From an uncultured Bacteroidales bacterium (lineage in GTDB: Bacteria; Bacteroidota; Bacteroidia; Bacteroidales; Bacteroidaceae), in the NCBI GenBank assembly GCA_902779165.1, contig CACZAN010000018.1, positions 1 through 64,000 on the forward strand: DNA of 64,000 nt, in the 5' to 3' direction. The notes beneath the pieces were generated by a model, which was not told the origin of the DNA, searched no databases, and saw only the letters and a program-made list of their open reading frames with translations. This document shows, piece by piece, positions 36,486 to 46,115 of this stretch (its first letter is position 1; every line of letters begins with the position of its first letter). Position numbers and translations under genes: made by a program.

Positions 36486-37571
36486 ATGAATATAGAGTCA
36501 TTGACAACCGAAGCAGTGGAGCTGCTGAGCACCCTTGTTTCCACTCCTCGCACCAGCCGCAACGAGACTGATGCAGCTAATATCTTTGCCCATTTCATCG
36601 AAGAAAAAGGCTATCAGGTGCATCGCGAAGCGAACAACGTTTGGGTTGTCGCTGACGGCTATGAGGCAGCACGCCCTACTTTATTGCTAAATGCGCATCT
36701 CGACACGGTAAAAGCTGTTAATGGATGGACTCATAACCCTTTGGTGCCAACGTTGGAGGGTGATCGCCTTTACGGCCTTGGTACAAATGATGATGGAGCT
36801 TCGTTGGTGGCTCTGACACAGGCTTTTCGGATAATTACCTCCAAGCATCAGGCCTATAATCTGGTATTATTGGCTTCAGCCGAGGAAGAAGTGTCGGGGC
36901 ACGACGGTATAGAGCGAGTCCTGCCAATGTTGCCACATATCGATGTAGCTCTTGTGGGTGAGCCAACGGCCATGCAGCCTGCGATTGCAGAGAAGGGGTT
37001 GATGGTACTGGATATCACAGAACACGGGAAGGCTGGTCATGCGGCGCGTGAGGAAGGGGTGAATGCTCTTTACCGCGCTATCGACGATATCACGTGGTTC
37101 CGCACATTTCGTTTCCCTGAGGAGAGTCCATTACTTGGGCCTGTGAAAATGTCAGTCACCATCATTCATGCTGGTACTCAGCATAATGTAGTGCCTGATG
37201 AATGTCAGTTTACAGTAGATGTCCGCAGCAATGAATGTTATTCAAACCATGATATATTCAATAAGGTATGCGATGCAATACAAGGGGAGGTAAAAGCACG
37301 CTCTTTCCGCCTGAATTCATCTCACATTAATCCTTCTCATCCATTGGTCCAACGAGCCCTCTCCCTTGGCCCGACCATTGATGGACAGCCGCGGCGTGCT
37401 TTTGGTTCTCCGACCCTCTCGGACCAAGCCCTCATGCCTTGGCCTTCCATGAAGATGGGACCAGGTAATAGTGCCCGCAGTCACACCGCAGATGAATATA
37501 TCTGTATCAGCGAGATACGTGAAGCCATTAAGGATTATGTAGCACTATTGGATGGACTTGTCCTGATGTGA
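36486..37571 (+). CDS. M20 family metallohydrolase, ArgE-like deacylase of arginine synthesis
   Basis: About 361 residues from ATG 36486 (MNIESLTTEAVELLS); a frame extending up to 36414 includes promoter sequence and is rejected. Di-zinc ligands of M20 enzymes are seen: LLNAHLDTV, GTNDDGAS, ASAEEEVSGHDG, VGEPTAMQP and a C-terminal SHTADEY. It closely resembles the Bacteroides protein that removes the N-acyl group from acetyl- or succinyl-ornithine/citrulline. The exact acyl substrate cannot be read from sequence. Confidence 0.85.
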   Translation: MNIESLTTEAVELLSTLVSTPRTSRNETDAANIFAHFIEEKGYQVHREANNVWVVADGYEAARPTLLLNAHLDTVKAVNGWTHNPLVPTLEGDRLYGLGTNDDGASLVALTQAFRIITSKHQAYNLVLLASAEEEVSGHDGIERVLPMLPHIDVALVGEPTAMQPAIAEKGLMVLDITEHGKAGHAAREEGVNALYRAIDDITWFRTFRFPEESPLLGPVKMSVTIIHAGTQHNVVPDECQFTVDVRSNECYSNHDIFNKVCDAIQGEVKARSFRLNSSHINPSHPLVQRALSLGPTIDGQPRRAFGSPTLSDQALMPWPSMKMGPGNSARSHTADEYICISEIREAIKDYVALLDGLVLM

Positions 37572-37581
37572 TATGCTTTGT

Positions 37582-38031
37582 TCAGAACTGCGCCACGACA
37601 AAGATGAGTAATCCGTAGCGAAGTACCTTGCCGATGGTGATAGTCAGCAAGGAAAGCCAGGGATTAGCGCGTGTAAAGCCAAGGGTGACAGCAATCACGC
37701 TGCCAAGAATGGGAAGAAAACAAAGCACCCCGATCCAAGCGCCATAGCGCTCCATCCATCGTGAAGTGCGGTCCACTTTCTCCCGCTCTACGTGCAGGTA
37801 TTTTTCTATCCATTCCATCTTGCCAAGGGTGCCTACTCCGTAGTTGAGCATAGAACCAGCTACATTACCCACAGTGGCAGCGACAAACAGATGCATTGGG
37901 TCCAATCCAGCCAACAGGAGTGCTGTCAGCACAGCCTCACTGCTAAAGGGAAAGACAGAACCGGCGATGAAGGCTGATATGAACATTCCCATGTAGCCCC
38001 AGGATTCAAGCAGTGCGAGGAAGGAGGTCAT
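37582..38031 (-). CDS. YqaA/DedA-type (SNARE-associated) membrane protein
   Basis: 149 residues with four hydrophobic stretches and the family motif pattern GSVFPFSSEAVLTALL followed by AATVGNVAGSMLNYGVG. DedA/YqaA proteins are implicated in membrane lipid recycling and homeostasis. Its end converges on the M20 gene with a 10-bp gap. It follows the 338-residue membrane protein by 15 bp. Confidence 0.87.
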   Translation of the reverse strand: MTSFLALLESWGYMGMFISAFIAGSVFPFSSEAVLTALLLAGLDPMHLFVAATVGNVAGSMLNYGVGTLGKMEWIEKYLHVEREKVDRTSRWMERYGAWIGVLCFLPILGSVIAVTLGFTRANPWLSLLTITIGKVLRYGLLIFVVAQF

Positions 38032-38046
38032 GATGAATGCAGATAA

Positions 38047-39063
38047 TTATAAAAGATTATTGAATAATGTAATTATGCTGACAGCTGCCAGCCCCAAGCT
38101 CAGAATGATCGACCAGACGTTGGTGATCCATGTATGAGTCAGGGTAATGAAGTGAGCGGCAGTCGGCGCGGTGGACAGTAGCAACAATGGGAAAAGATAC
38201 ATGAAATCTTGTGGCCTCAAAAGAATCCAAAGAAATAAGACTATTTGGAAGACCATATAACAATAGTGACACATGCGAACACGTATCTTGTCGTCAAAAT
38301 TCTTGCGGCTGTAGTGTACCAAGCCTGTGAGGCCAAACCAAAACACGACTAACAGTGCAACACCTTCGGGCAGGTGACCCAGGAACAGATCATGGAATTT
38401 CGATAGGAACAAGCTCCAAAAGCTACTCCATTCATACAGGATTGCATCATCAATCACCCACTGCCAGTAGAACTGCTCACGAAATGGATAGATGATTGAA
38501 GTAATATGCTCTGACAACGGAGTTACATCATTAAGAAAGAAAGCGCCTGTCGCCCAAAATGCATAAGGCAATAGGACACCGCAGAGCACAGCACCAAAAC
38601 AGCGCCAAGATAATGACCGCAGATAGACCAACTGGCACCAGAACAGCACTATAGAAAGCAACAACAGGGGTGCCCAAACCAAACTGGCTAATGAGATGAA
38701 GAGGTATGCATGAAACGTGTTGACCTCTGGGTCATTCTTGTCGTATGTGCGCAGCAGATAGAAGAACGAGATGCTGAAGAAGCACAGTATGATTGTTCCC
38801 GATTGGAGGGGATGAAGGAACCCACACACAGCCAAGAACCATAGAAATAAGGCGCCTATCATTTGCGAGCGAACCCGCAAGAGAGCGTTGTCTGCAGCTG
38901 TCTTGATGACAAGGCAGGTCGTCACTGCACAAGTCAGCATCCCCAGCAGGTACTCTAAGGAATAACCTCCTTGTGGCAACCACCAAAGTAGCGCTGTCGC
39001 GACACATGTTATGGGTAGGGTCAACGCACTCTCGGCAATCTTATTTTGAAGCCTAATCTTCAA
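38047..39063 (-). CDS. Polytopic membrane protein of unknown function
   Basis: 338 residues, at least eight hydrophobic segments, no cofactor or catalytic motif that I can name. The frame starts with TTG at 39063 (MKIRLQNKIAES), 15 bp after the purD stop; no ATG is available before residue ~40. A long extracytoplasmic loop lies around 165-215 (TPLSEHITSIIYPFREQ). Operon order purD - this gene - yqaA-like. Proteins of this type are scattered through Bacteroidales with no assigned role. Confidence 0.75.
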   Translation of the reverse strand: MKIRLQNKIAESALTLPITCVATALLWWLPQGGYSLEYLLGMLTCAVTTCLVIKTAADNALLRVRSQMIGALFLWFLAVCGFLHPLQSGTIILCFFSISFFYLLRTYDKNDPEVNTFHAYLFISLASLVWAPLLLLSIVLFWCQLVYLRSLSWRCFGAVLCGVLLPYAFWATGAFFLNDVTPLSEHITSIIYPFREQFYWQWVIDDAILYEWSSFWSLFLSKFHDLFLGHLPEGVALLVVFWFGLTGLVHYSRKNFDDKIRVRMCHYCYMVFQIVLFLWILLRPQDFMYLFPLLLLSTAPTAAHFITLTHTWITNVWSIILSLGLAAVSIITLFNNLL

Positions 39064-39078
39064 CGTCGGAAGTTCTCT

Positions 39079-40350
39079 TTATAAGTCTGCTCCTATATCG
39101 CGACGGAAGTATTTTCCTTCGAACTGTATTTTCTGTGCTTCCGTGAAGCTCTTTGCGAGAGCCTCCTCCTTGTTCTTCCCATAGGATGATACAGCGATGA
39201 CGCGACCGCCTGCTGTTATTACTTCCCTGTCGGCATTAAGAGCAGTTCCAGCGTGGAAGACAACACTTCCTTGCACGTCCGGAATTCCTGAGATGACTTT
39301 CCCTTTCTCATAATGCCCCGGATATCCACCACTTACGAGCATGACGCACACAGCAGAACGTTCGTCGAACTCCAGTTGGCGGCTTGCTAAGTTTCCTTGA
39401 GCCACACCCTCGAGCAAGTCAACGAGGTCGCTTTTTATGCGTAGCATGACCGTCTCTGTCTCAGGATCACCCATGCGACAGTTATACTCAATGACTTTGG
39501 GGTCACCGTTGCAGTTAATCAGGCCGAAGAATATAAAGCCTTTGTACTCCAGACCTTCTTCCGCCAGTCCCTTCACGGTTGGACGGATGATGCGGTCTTC
39601 GACTTTCTTCATCCATATCTTGTCAGCAAAAGGAACAGGTGAAACACTTCCCATGCCGCCTGTATTCAATCCTGTGTCGCCTTCGCCGATGCGTTTGTAG
39701 TCCTTGGCTTCTGGCAGGATCTTATAGTTCTTGCCATCGGTGAGCACAAATACAGAGCACTCAATACCGCTCAGGAACTCTTCAACGACTACACGGGCGG
39801 AGGCTTGTCCGAACATTCCGCCCAGCATTTCTTTCAGTTCTTTTTGCGCCTCTTCCAAGGTTGGAAGGATGAGTACTCCCTTGCCGGCACACAAGCCGTC
39901 GGCTTTGAGGACATAGGGAGGCTGCAGCGTTTCGAGGAAGGACAAACCTTCCTCCAGGGTGGTGCCGTCAAAGGTCTGATAGGCTGCAGTCGGAATTCCG
40001 TGGCGCTGCATGAATCCTTTAGCAAAATCTTTGCTGCCTTCGAGTTGTGCACCTGCCTTGGAAGGACCAATAACAGGGATATTCTTTAGTTGTTCGTCGT
40101 TGCAGAAGAAGTCATAAATACCCTTCACTAATGGGTCTTCGGGACCTACTACCACCATATCTATCTTTTCGCGGAGAACAAAGTCTTTAATGCCTGCGAA
40201 GTCATCTGCTTTCAGGGCTACGTTCTCGCCCACCTCACTCGTTCCTGCGTTGCCAGGGGCGATGAATAGTTTTTCAATCTTGGGCGACTGAGCAATTTTC
40301 CAGGCGAGAGCGTGTTCGCGTCCGCCACTTCCAAGTAGCAATAGTTTCAT
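39079..40350 (-). CDS. purD: Phosphoribosylamine--glycine ligase
   Basis: 423 residues, ATP-grasp enzyme that makes GAR in purine synthesis. Starts [18 protein letters not shown]; signatures [11 protein letters not shown] and [11 protein letters not shown], and metal-binding [26 protein letters not shown]. Complete. The upstream gap holds a MITE-like element. Confidence 0.96.
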   Translation of the reverse strand: MKLLLLGSGGREHALAWKIAQSPKIEKLFIAPGNAGTSEVGENVALKADDFAGIKDFVLREKIDMVVVGPEDPLVKGIYDFFCNDEQLKNIPVIGPSKAGAQLEGSKDFAKGFMQRHGIPTAAYQTFDGTTLEEGLSFLETLQPPYVLKADGLCAGKGVLILPTLEEAQKELKEMLGGMFGQASARVVVEEFLSGIECSVFVLTDGKNYKILPEAKDYKRIGEGDTGLNTGGMGSVSPVPFADKIWMKKVEDRIIRPTVKGLAEEGLEYKGFIFFGLINCNGDPKVIEYNCRMGDPETETVMLRIKSDLVDLLEGVAQGNLASRQLEFDERSAVCVMLVSGGYPGHYEKGKVISGIPDVQGSVVFHAGTALNADREVITAGGRVIAVSSYGKNKEEALAKSFTEAQKIQFEGKYFRRDIGADL

Positions 40351-40375
40351 ATAATTATAAATGTATCATTATTTA

Positions 40376-40550
40376 ATTCAAGTTTCGTAAGTGATGCCGT
40401 AGGCATCAGACAATGGTAGCCAGCCATTTCAATGGCTGGTAATGAGGATGTTAACGGATAGCGTGCCGTAGGTACGCGACAGGGATTTGCTGGTTCTTCG
40501 AAGAGTCGAAGCGAACAAAGTTCGAGCGAGCATACTTGCCAAATTTGAGT
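40376..40550. repeat. MITE-like palindromic element (copy M2)
   Basis: 175 bp with imperfect terminal inverted repeats ATTCAAGTTTCGTAAGT and ACTTGCCAAATTTGAGT. Inside are short palindromes ATGCCGTAGGCAT, CCAGCCATTTCAATGGCTGG and CTTCGAAGAGTCGAAG. Its right end touches the TAA of the dipeptidyl peptidase gene. No coding capacity. Confidence 0.65.
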
Positions 40551-42757
40551 TATTTTAAATAGTCTTCAAAATAGCGGGTGATGCGTTCGTGAAGGTGGAT
40601 TTGGTCTGTTCCTGCCATATTGTGTTCATCTCCAGGGTAGAGGAAGAGGTCGGGCTGAGTTCCAGCATCAATGCAGGCACGGATAAAGCTTAGCGTGTGC
40701 TGTGGGACGCAAGTGGGGTCATTGTATCCGAGGATTATCTGGAGGCGACCCTTCAGGTTCTTGGCCTTTGGCAACAGGCTGCAGGAGGCATAGCCTTCCG
40801 CGTTTTCGTCCGGACGGTCCATATAGCGCTCGCCGTACATCACCTCATAATATTTCCAGTCGATGACAGGTCCACCTGCTACGCCTACCTTGAAGACATC
40901 GGGGTAGGAGCACATCAGATTCGTGGTCATGAAACCGCCGTAACTCCAGCCGTGCACTCCCAATCTGTTGGCATCCACATAAGGCAGTGTCTTCAGGAAT
41001 TCCACGCCACATAGCTGGTCTTTCATCTCCTCATCGCCGAGGTGACGGAAGGTGGCCTGCTCGAATTTCAAGCCTCGATACTGCGAGCCACGGTTATCGA
41101 GCACGAAGACCACATACCCCAGCTGAGCCATATAAATCTCCCAACCGCGGAAGTAATATCCGCGGGAAGCTTGAACGTTGTGAGCATGCGGACCTCCGTA
41201 AACATAGATGACAGTGGGATACTTCTTTGAAGCATCGAAGTCCACTGGTTTGATGAGGCGGTAGTAGAGGTCTGTCACCCCATCGGCGGCTTTGATACTT
41301 CCGCCACTGATTTCCGGCACATTGTAGTCCTTCCATGGATCCTCTGCTGTCAACACATTGGTGCTTTCGCCACTTTTAGTATTAATGAGGTCCACTTTTC
41401 GGGTGATGGTCGGCGACGAATAGGTGTCTATGATTTGAGTGCCAGCAACACTGAGCGAAGCGCTATGAACGCCCTCGCCTGTAGAGAGTAATCTGATATT
41501 TACACTTTTCGCTTTCTCACTCTTCACTTTCACAGCGTGAATCGTGTGGTGCAGTGGATGTGTCACATTTCCCACGAACAGAGCCGTCTTCTCTTTCTCG
41601 TTGAAGCCGATGAAATCGCGGATTTCGAATTCTCCAGGGGTCAGGAGCGTTACCGCCACATGGTCACAGGTGGTGCCTCCGCCCTGTGCATCTCTCCATT
41701 CAGGATAAACCGCCTTCTTGAAGTCCACCAGGTAGAGATGATTCCAGTTGTCACGGCGTGTCTGCATTACCGCCTTCGTGGCGTCCCAAGGCAGGAAGCG
41801 CAATATATTCTCTGGCTCTACGTATTTCGGGTGCTTCTCTTCCACCAGCGGTTCTGCGTCCTTCTCGCCTGTAGTGGCGTTGTAGCCGAAGAGCTGCATG
41901 TGGTTTTGGTCGCGGTTGAGTTCGAAGACAAAGAGCTTGCTTCCGTCGGGAGCCCATGAGAGGTTTGTCATATAATCAGTCATGGGTTTTGGATTCTTCA
42001 GCCATACGACCTTCTCTGTGGTGAGGTCAAAGACAGCCACGCTGACATCCTCTGTTTCCTCTCCGGCCATGGGGTATTTATCTACATAAGTGGCAGCAAT
42101 ACGCTTGGTGATATCTACCTGCGGGTAGCTCGGAATTCGGCTTTGATCCTTCTTGTAAAAGGCCAGCCGCTGCCCGTTGGGACTCCAGAAGAGTCCACTG
42201 CTTATGCCGAATTCATCGCGGCTTACGCTGTGTCCATAGACAATATCGTCATTGCCGTCTGACGTTATCTGTATTCTGCGCCCTTCAGCTGTTTGGACAA
42301 AGACATTGCTGCCGATGCAATATGCCATTGCACGGCTTTCCTTGTTCCACACCAGTTCGCTGGCACCTTCCTGAATCTGTCCGCGCCAAACGATACTTTT
42401 CTGCTTGAAGTCTACCAGGATGATTTCCTTATTCGTTTGTATCTTCACGATAGACTGGTCGGCGTAGGGAAAGGTGACAGAGGTGCAGGAACGAAGTATC
42501 TTCTCGCCTAACACAGCATTAATGTCATTGCAAGTGAACAATGTGGTTTTTTCACTCCCAATAATCTTTGCATCTTCCACGGTCAGTTCCACGGGCCTCT
42601 CGCCCCACCAAGTGGAAAACATATACTTCGGCTGAAGGTTCCAGAACGTGGAACCACCTCCCAGCAGGTCGTTCAGCGTAAAGCTTTTTTTTGTGGTCTG
42701 TGCCATTGTCGTTGCGGCAGCTATCAATACTGCCGCCAATAGTTTAATCCTCTTCAT
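40550..42757 (-). CDS. Secreted S9 family dipeptidyl peptidase (DPP IV-like)
   Basis: About 735 residues from ATG 42757; the signal peptide MKRIKLLAAVLIAAATTMA fixes the start, although the frame is open far upstream inside the methyltransferase gene. An eight-bladed propeller (about 50-470) precedes an alpha/beta-hydrolase domain with nucleophile GWSYGGF, Asp in GYNDPTCV and His in GDEHNM. DPP IV enzymes cut X-Pro dipeptides and feed peptide nutrition in these asaccharolytic/proteolytic anaerobes. The start overlaps the methyltransferase stop by 14 bp, indicating coupling. Confidence 0.92.
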   Translation of the reverse strand: MKRIKLLAAVLIAAATTMAQTTKKSFTLNDLLGGGSTFWNLQPKYMFSTWWGERPVELTVEDAKIIGSEKTTLFTCNDINAVLGEKILRSCTSVTFPYADQSIVKIQTNKEIILVDFKQKSIVWRGQIQEGASELVWNKESRAMAYCIGSNVFVQTAEGRRIQITSDGNDDIVYGHSVSRDEFGISSGLFWSPNGQRLAFYKKDQSRIPSYPQVDITKRIAATYVDKYPMAGEETEDVSVAVFDLTTEKVVWLKNPKPMTDYMTNLSWAPDGSKLFVFELNRDQNHMQLFGYNATTGEKDAEPLVEEKHPKYVEPENILRFLPWDATKAVMQTRRDNWNHLYLVDFKKAVYPEWRDAQGGGTTCDHVAVTLLTPGEFEIRDFIGFNEKEKTALFVGNVTHPLHHTIHAVKVKSEKAKSVNIRLLSTGEGVHSASLSVAGTQIIDTYSSPTITRKVDLINTKSGESTNVLTAEDPWKDYNVPEISGGSIKAADGVTDLYYRLIKPVDFDASKKYPTVIYVYGGPHAHNVQASRGYYFRGWEIYMAQLGYVVFVLDNRGSQYRGLKFEQATFRHLGDEEMKDQLCGVEFLKTLPYVDANRLGVHGWSYGGFMTTNLMCSYPDVFKVGVAGGPVIDWKYYEVMYGERYMDRPDENAEGYASCSLLPKAKNLKGRLQIILGYNDPTCVPQHTLSFIRACIDAGTQPDLFLYPGDEHNMAGTDQIHLHERITRYFEDYLK

Positions 42758-44294
42758 TATTGTCGTCGGAATTAAAGAAACGTTTGCGGGCAGCCTGTCG
42801 GGCAGCACGGTTGTCTCCCTTGGCGCGATAGTCACCGCGTCCACCATCTCGCTTGCCGCCTTTTCCTCCGAAGCCTTCGCGGCGCCCTTTGTAGTTGTCG
42901 TTCTTAGAGAATCTGTTGAAGCGGTGGTTGTCTTCGCCTTCTTCGCGGTCGCCACGGAACCCTCTGCGCTCTCCACCATTTCTGCGGTCGCGGTCTCCGC
43001 TACCTCTTCGTTCGCGGAATTCACGATGTTCGCCGCGTTCCTCGTCATCGAAGCTCCTTCGGAAATCATCACGATGCTTCTTGAAGCGGTGCTTTTGGGC
43101 CATCTCTCGCCGTTCTTCATCTGTCTTCACGGTGCCACCAGCCGCGCGGTGCTCATCTAATCGTCCATCAAAAAGCACATATTTCCGGAGCTCGCATTCG
43201 AGTGAGCCATTATAAAGAGGTGTCTTCAGCGAAGGCTTCAGTCCAATTTGTTCGAAGCATTCTTCACGGAAACTAAGTACCCAAGCCTCGCCACCAGTGT
43301 GTTCTCGTTTCAGTTTCTGGCCAATAGTCTTGTAGAGACCCAGCAGGTCGGGCGATGAGATTCGTTCGCCATAAGGCGGATTCGTGACAATCAGAGGGCA
43401 GTTTTCCATCTGTCCTTTCAGAGGCACCTTTGTGAAGTCGGCATCCTCGATTGTGATATCCTTTGAGAGTCCTGCAGCGCGAACATTGCGCGAAGCAATT
43501 CCTACTGCTTTTGGATCGTTGTCACGTCCGTAGATGTGGTGTTCGAATTCGCGTTCGTTGCTGTCATCATTATACACCTGCTCAAAGAGGTCGCGGTCAA
43601 AATCCGGCCATTTCTCAAAGGCATAACTCTGACGGAAAATGCCAGGAGCTATGCCGCAGGCTATGAGTGCTGCCTCTATACATAGGGTACCGCTGCCGCA
43701 GAACGGATCAAGGAAGTCTGTCTCACCCTTCCAGCCGGTCATCATAATAATACCAGCAGCCAGCACCTCGTTTAAAGGTGCAGCTACGGTCTCCTGACGG
43801 TAGCCCCGACGGTGTAAGCTTTCGCCACTGCTGTCCAGAGCCAGGGTGGCATCGTAGTCCGAGATGTGGATATGCAGTTGGATATCAGGATTCGAGACGC
43901 TGACATTCGGGCGCGAGCCAGTGCGCTCGCGGAACTGGTCGGCGATAGCGTCCTTGACCTTATAGGCCACGAATTTGGAATGATGGAATTCTGGCGAGAA
44001 GACCACGCTGTCCACCGCAAAGGTGGTCTGTGGCGACAGGTACTCCGTCCAGTCTATCTCCTTCACGGCAGCATAGACATCATCGGCGCTTTTGGCCTTG
44101 AAGCACTTGATAGGCTTCAGGATGCGAATGGCAGTACGCAGACAGAAGTTTGCGCGGTACATCATTTCCTTGTCTCCGGTAAAGGTCACCATACGGCGTC
44201 CAATCTGGATGTCGCTGGCGCCCAGTTCCGTAAGCTCCTGTGCCAGCAGGGGTTCAAGGCCTTGGAAGGTCTTGGCGATAAGTTCGCTTGTCAT
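42744..44294 (-). CDS. THUMP-domain class I rRNA/tRNA guanine-N2 methyltransferase with basic RG-rich tail
   Basis: 516 residues. THUMP domain (about 45-155), Rossmann methyltransferase with DPFCGSGTLCIEAAL and the NPPY motif (TNPPYGER), as in the N-terminal half of RlmL (m2G2445) and in TrmN-type enzymes. After about residue 390 comes a ~125-residue low-complexity tail rich in Arg, Gly, Asp and Glu (RRNGGERRGFRGDREEG, GGKGGKRDGGRGDYR), probably disordered RNA-binding sequence. A 33-bp piece of this gene (43936-43968) recurs in the accessory island. The gene follows cysE by one base. Confidence 0.9.
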   Translation of the reverse strand: MTSELIAKTFQGLEPLLAQELTELGASDIQIGRRMVTFTGDKEMMYRANFCLRTAIRILKPIKCFKAKSADDVYAAVKEIDWTEYLSPQTTFAVDSVVFSPEFHHSKFVAYKVKDAIADQFRERTGSRPNVSVSNPDIQLHIHISDYDATLALDSSGESLHRRGYRQETVAAPLNEVLAAGIIMMTGWKGETDFLDPFCGSGTLCIEAALIACGIAPGIFRQSYAFEKWPDFDRDLFEQVYNDDSNEREFEHHIYGRDNDPKAVGIASRNVRAAGLSKDITIEDADFTKVPLKGQMENCPLIVTNPPYGERISSPDLLGLYKTIGQKLKREHTGGEAWVLSFREECFEQIGLKPSLKTPLYNGSLECELRKYVLFDGRLDEHRAAGGTVKTDEERREMAQKHRFKKHRDDFRRSFDDEERGEHREFRERRGSGDRDRRNGGERRGFRGDREEGEDNHRFNRFSKNDNYKGRREGFGGKGGKRDGGRGDYRAKGDNRAARQAARKRFFNSDDNNEED

Positions 44295-44295
44295 G

Positions 44296-45216
44296 TTAGT
44301 GGCAATATTTGTTCTGAAGAATTTTTGTTTCCGGCTCCACGTCCTCTGTCACCCAGATGTTACCGCCGATGATGGCATGGTGTCCTATGGTGATGCGGCC
44401 GAGAATGGTGCTGTTGGCATAAACGATTACATGGTCCTCCAAAATCGGGTGACGGGGAATACCCTTGATGGGATGTCCGTTATCATCCATGGGGAAACTT
44501 TTAGCACCCAGCGTGACGCCCTGATACAGCTTCACATGGTTACCGATAATGCAGGTGGCTCCTATCACTACGCCTGTTCCGTGGTCGATGGTGAAATGAT
44601 GACCTATCGTGGCACCTGGATGGATGTCAATACCCGTCTCGCTATGTGCCATTTCTGTGATGATTCGTGGAATCAGAGGCACCCCCAGACACAGCAGCTC
44701 ATGGGCAATACGATAATTCGTGATGGCTTTGATGACAGGATAGCACGAGATAACTTCCCCATAGCTCTCTGCCGCTGGGTCGCCCAAGTAAGCAGCCTCC
44801 ACATCTGTGGCCAGCGTTTGGCGAAGCACCGGCAGACGGTCAATCATGGCTCGTGCCAGTTCGCCGGCTTTCTGTCGGCGTACATCCTGTGCTGTGATGT
44901 AAGTGTTGCCGTAGGCCTCTACCTCTGCCCAGCCTGTGGCAAAACACAAGCCCGCCTGGATCTGCTCACACAGCAAGGTATAAAGCTGCTCCACAGAAAC
45001 ACCGATATGGTAAAGGAGGTTTTGGTTATTAACATTACTCTTCCCGTAGAAGCCGGGGAAGAGGATGCTGCGGCACAAATCCATAGCCTCAGCCAGCGCA
45101 GGTTGAGAGGGGAGGGGGTCGCCATCACGATGTTCGTGAAACAGGCCGCACAGCGATTCGGGTTTGGCCAACTCTGTGGCCACCTTCGTCAGTAGAGTTT
45201 GTGTAGAACGATTCAT
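44296..45216 (-). CDS. cysE: Serine O-acetyltransferase
   Basis: 306 residues. Acetylates L-serine for cysteine synthesis. An N-terminal helical SATase domain (about 1-170) is followed by left-handed beta-helix hexapeptide repeats with the active-site region IHPGATIGHHFTIDHGTGV and GVTLGAKSF, the EpsC-type long form. First gene of a cysE-methyltransferase-peptidase unit. Confidence 0.95.
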   Translation of the reverse strand: MNRSTQTLLTKVATELAKPESLCGLFHEHRDGDPLPSQPALAEAMDLCRSILFPGFYGKSNVNNQNLLYHIGVSVEQLYTLLCEQIQAGLCFATGWAEVEAYGNTYITAQDVRRQKAGELARAMIDRLPVLRQTLATDVEAAYLGDPAAESYGEVISCYPVIKAITNYRIAHELLCLGVPLIPRIITEMAHSETGIDIHPGATIGHHFTIDHGTGVVIGATCIIGNHVKLYQGVTLGAKSFPMDDNGHPIKGIPRHPILEDHVIVYANSTILGRITIGHHAIIGGNIWVTEDVEPETKILQNKYCH

Positions 45217-45265
45217 TTTCTCACCATCTTGGCATCAGTATTTGTCTGGTGCCAAGTTCTGGGCG

Positions 45266-45273
45266 CAAAGGTA
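45266..45273 (-). promoter_or_regulatory. -7 promoter box for cysE
   Basis: TACCTTTG on the minus strand, 50 bp before the ATG. No clear TTTG at the -33 spacing. Confidence 0.45.
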
Positions 45274-45324
45274 CAATAAAATTGTGAGTTCTCTCTCATT
45301 TTTAGCGAAAAAACTGCACGAAAG

Positions 45325-45364
45325 GCACACGCAATCGATGATTTGTACCTAAAAACCACCCTAA
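45325..45364. repeat. 40-bp direct repeat R1, left copy
   Basis: Begins GCACACGCAATCGATGATTT and ends ACCTAAAAACCACCCTAA. An identical 40-bp copy is at 50869-50908. The pair brackets about 5.5 kb of accessory DNA and marks its left limit beside cysE. Confidence 0.75.
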
Positions 45365-45394
45365 TTGATTATTTCTCCCGTAGCGATTTGTTAT

Positions 45395-45450
45395 AATTTC
45401 AAGTTTAGAAGTGATGCCTATACATCTGTCATCGGCAGATGGACAATGAC
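45395..45450. repeat. MITE-like element, left-end fragment (copy M4)
   Basis: TTTCAAGTTTAGAAGTGATGCC and the hairpin CATCTGTCATCGGCAGATG followed by GACAATG match the left end of copies M2 and M3. The similarity stops where the 455-bp repeat begins (45452), as if that repeat had inserted into or replaced the rest. Confidence 0.45.
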
Positions 45451-45451
45451 A

Positions 45452-45906
45452 GTGACGAAACTGGCAGGTGAGTTTTTGGTGAGTTTTTTGTTAGGTTTTG
45501 AAACGTAAATATTGGGCACAACATTCTAATACACAGGGTGTTGTGCCATTTTCCGTTAGGTTTTGCATGTTTTTCTCAAAAAACTTTCTACAGACCCCCT
45601 CTCAAAATTTTTTTTTCGGAAAAAAGATACAAAACCTAACATAGAGTGTGTTAATGTGTTAACTTACAGCCGATTACAAGCCTGTTTTTAGCTTCAAAAC
45701 CTAACGAAAACCTAACGAAAACCTAACAAAAACCTAACAAAACCTAACACAAACTAACCAGGCTCTTCGGTTCGCAGCCTTCAGATAATTCTCTATTGAA
45801 GTATCGGAAGTGATGTTAAAGCACCACGTCCCGTTGTTTCGGCTTATACGTCCAGTCCCTCAGCTGACGACCCGAGGCTCGTCAAGGCTTACGTCCTGAT
45901 ATCTGA
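45452..45906. repeat. 455-bp direct repeat L1
   Basis: Near-identical to L2 (48764-49220), with about 17 differences counted by eye. Its left part carries GTTAGGTTTTG boxes, its right part a run of CAAAACCTAAC boxes in the opposite sense, and its right end an inverted F-type ACGT-rich segment (45829-45906). No open frame. The remaining 45907-46115 up to the secreted-protein gene holds only a weak hairpin AACGG-TCTATAG-CCGTT (about 46044-46060). Confidence 0.85.
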
Positions 45907-46115
45907 GTCTATCTCACTATATGTAATCTATCTCACGTCTATTAGATTTCGCCATTCTTCCTATGCGTATGGAGGATTCCAAGTCAGGAAACGTTTTTCG
46001 TAGGCGTGGAACCATACATTATCATATGACGACATTTCAGAAACGGTCTATAGCCGTTATTTTGCTAACTGGAGAATTATTATCTATTCATGGATGACGT
46101 TTGTTTTAGGAAACT

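Noticed and set aside
42758-43120. Upstream in-frame extension of the dipeptidyl peptidase gene to 43120
   Set aside because: It would place 121 low-complexity residues inside the methyltransferase coding region; the signal peptide at ATG 42757 fixes the start.
45660-45760. CRISPR-like look of repeated AAAACCTAAC units
   Set aside because: Units are about 10 bp with 0-2 bp between them, no unique spacers, no cas genes.
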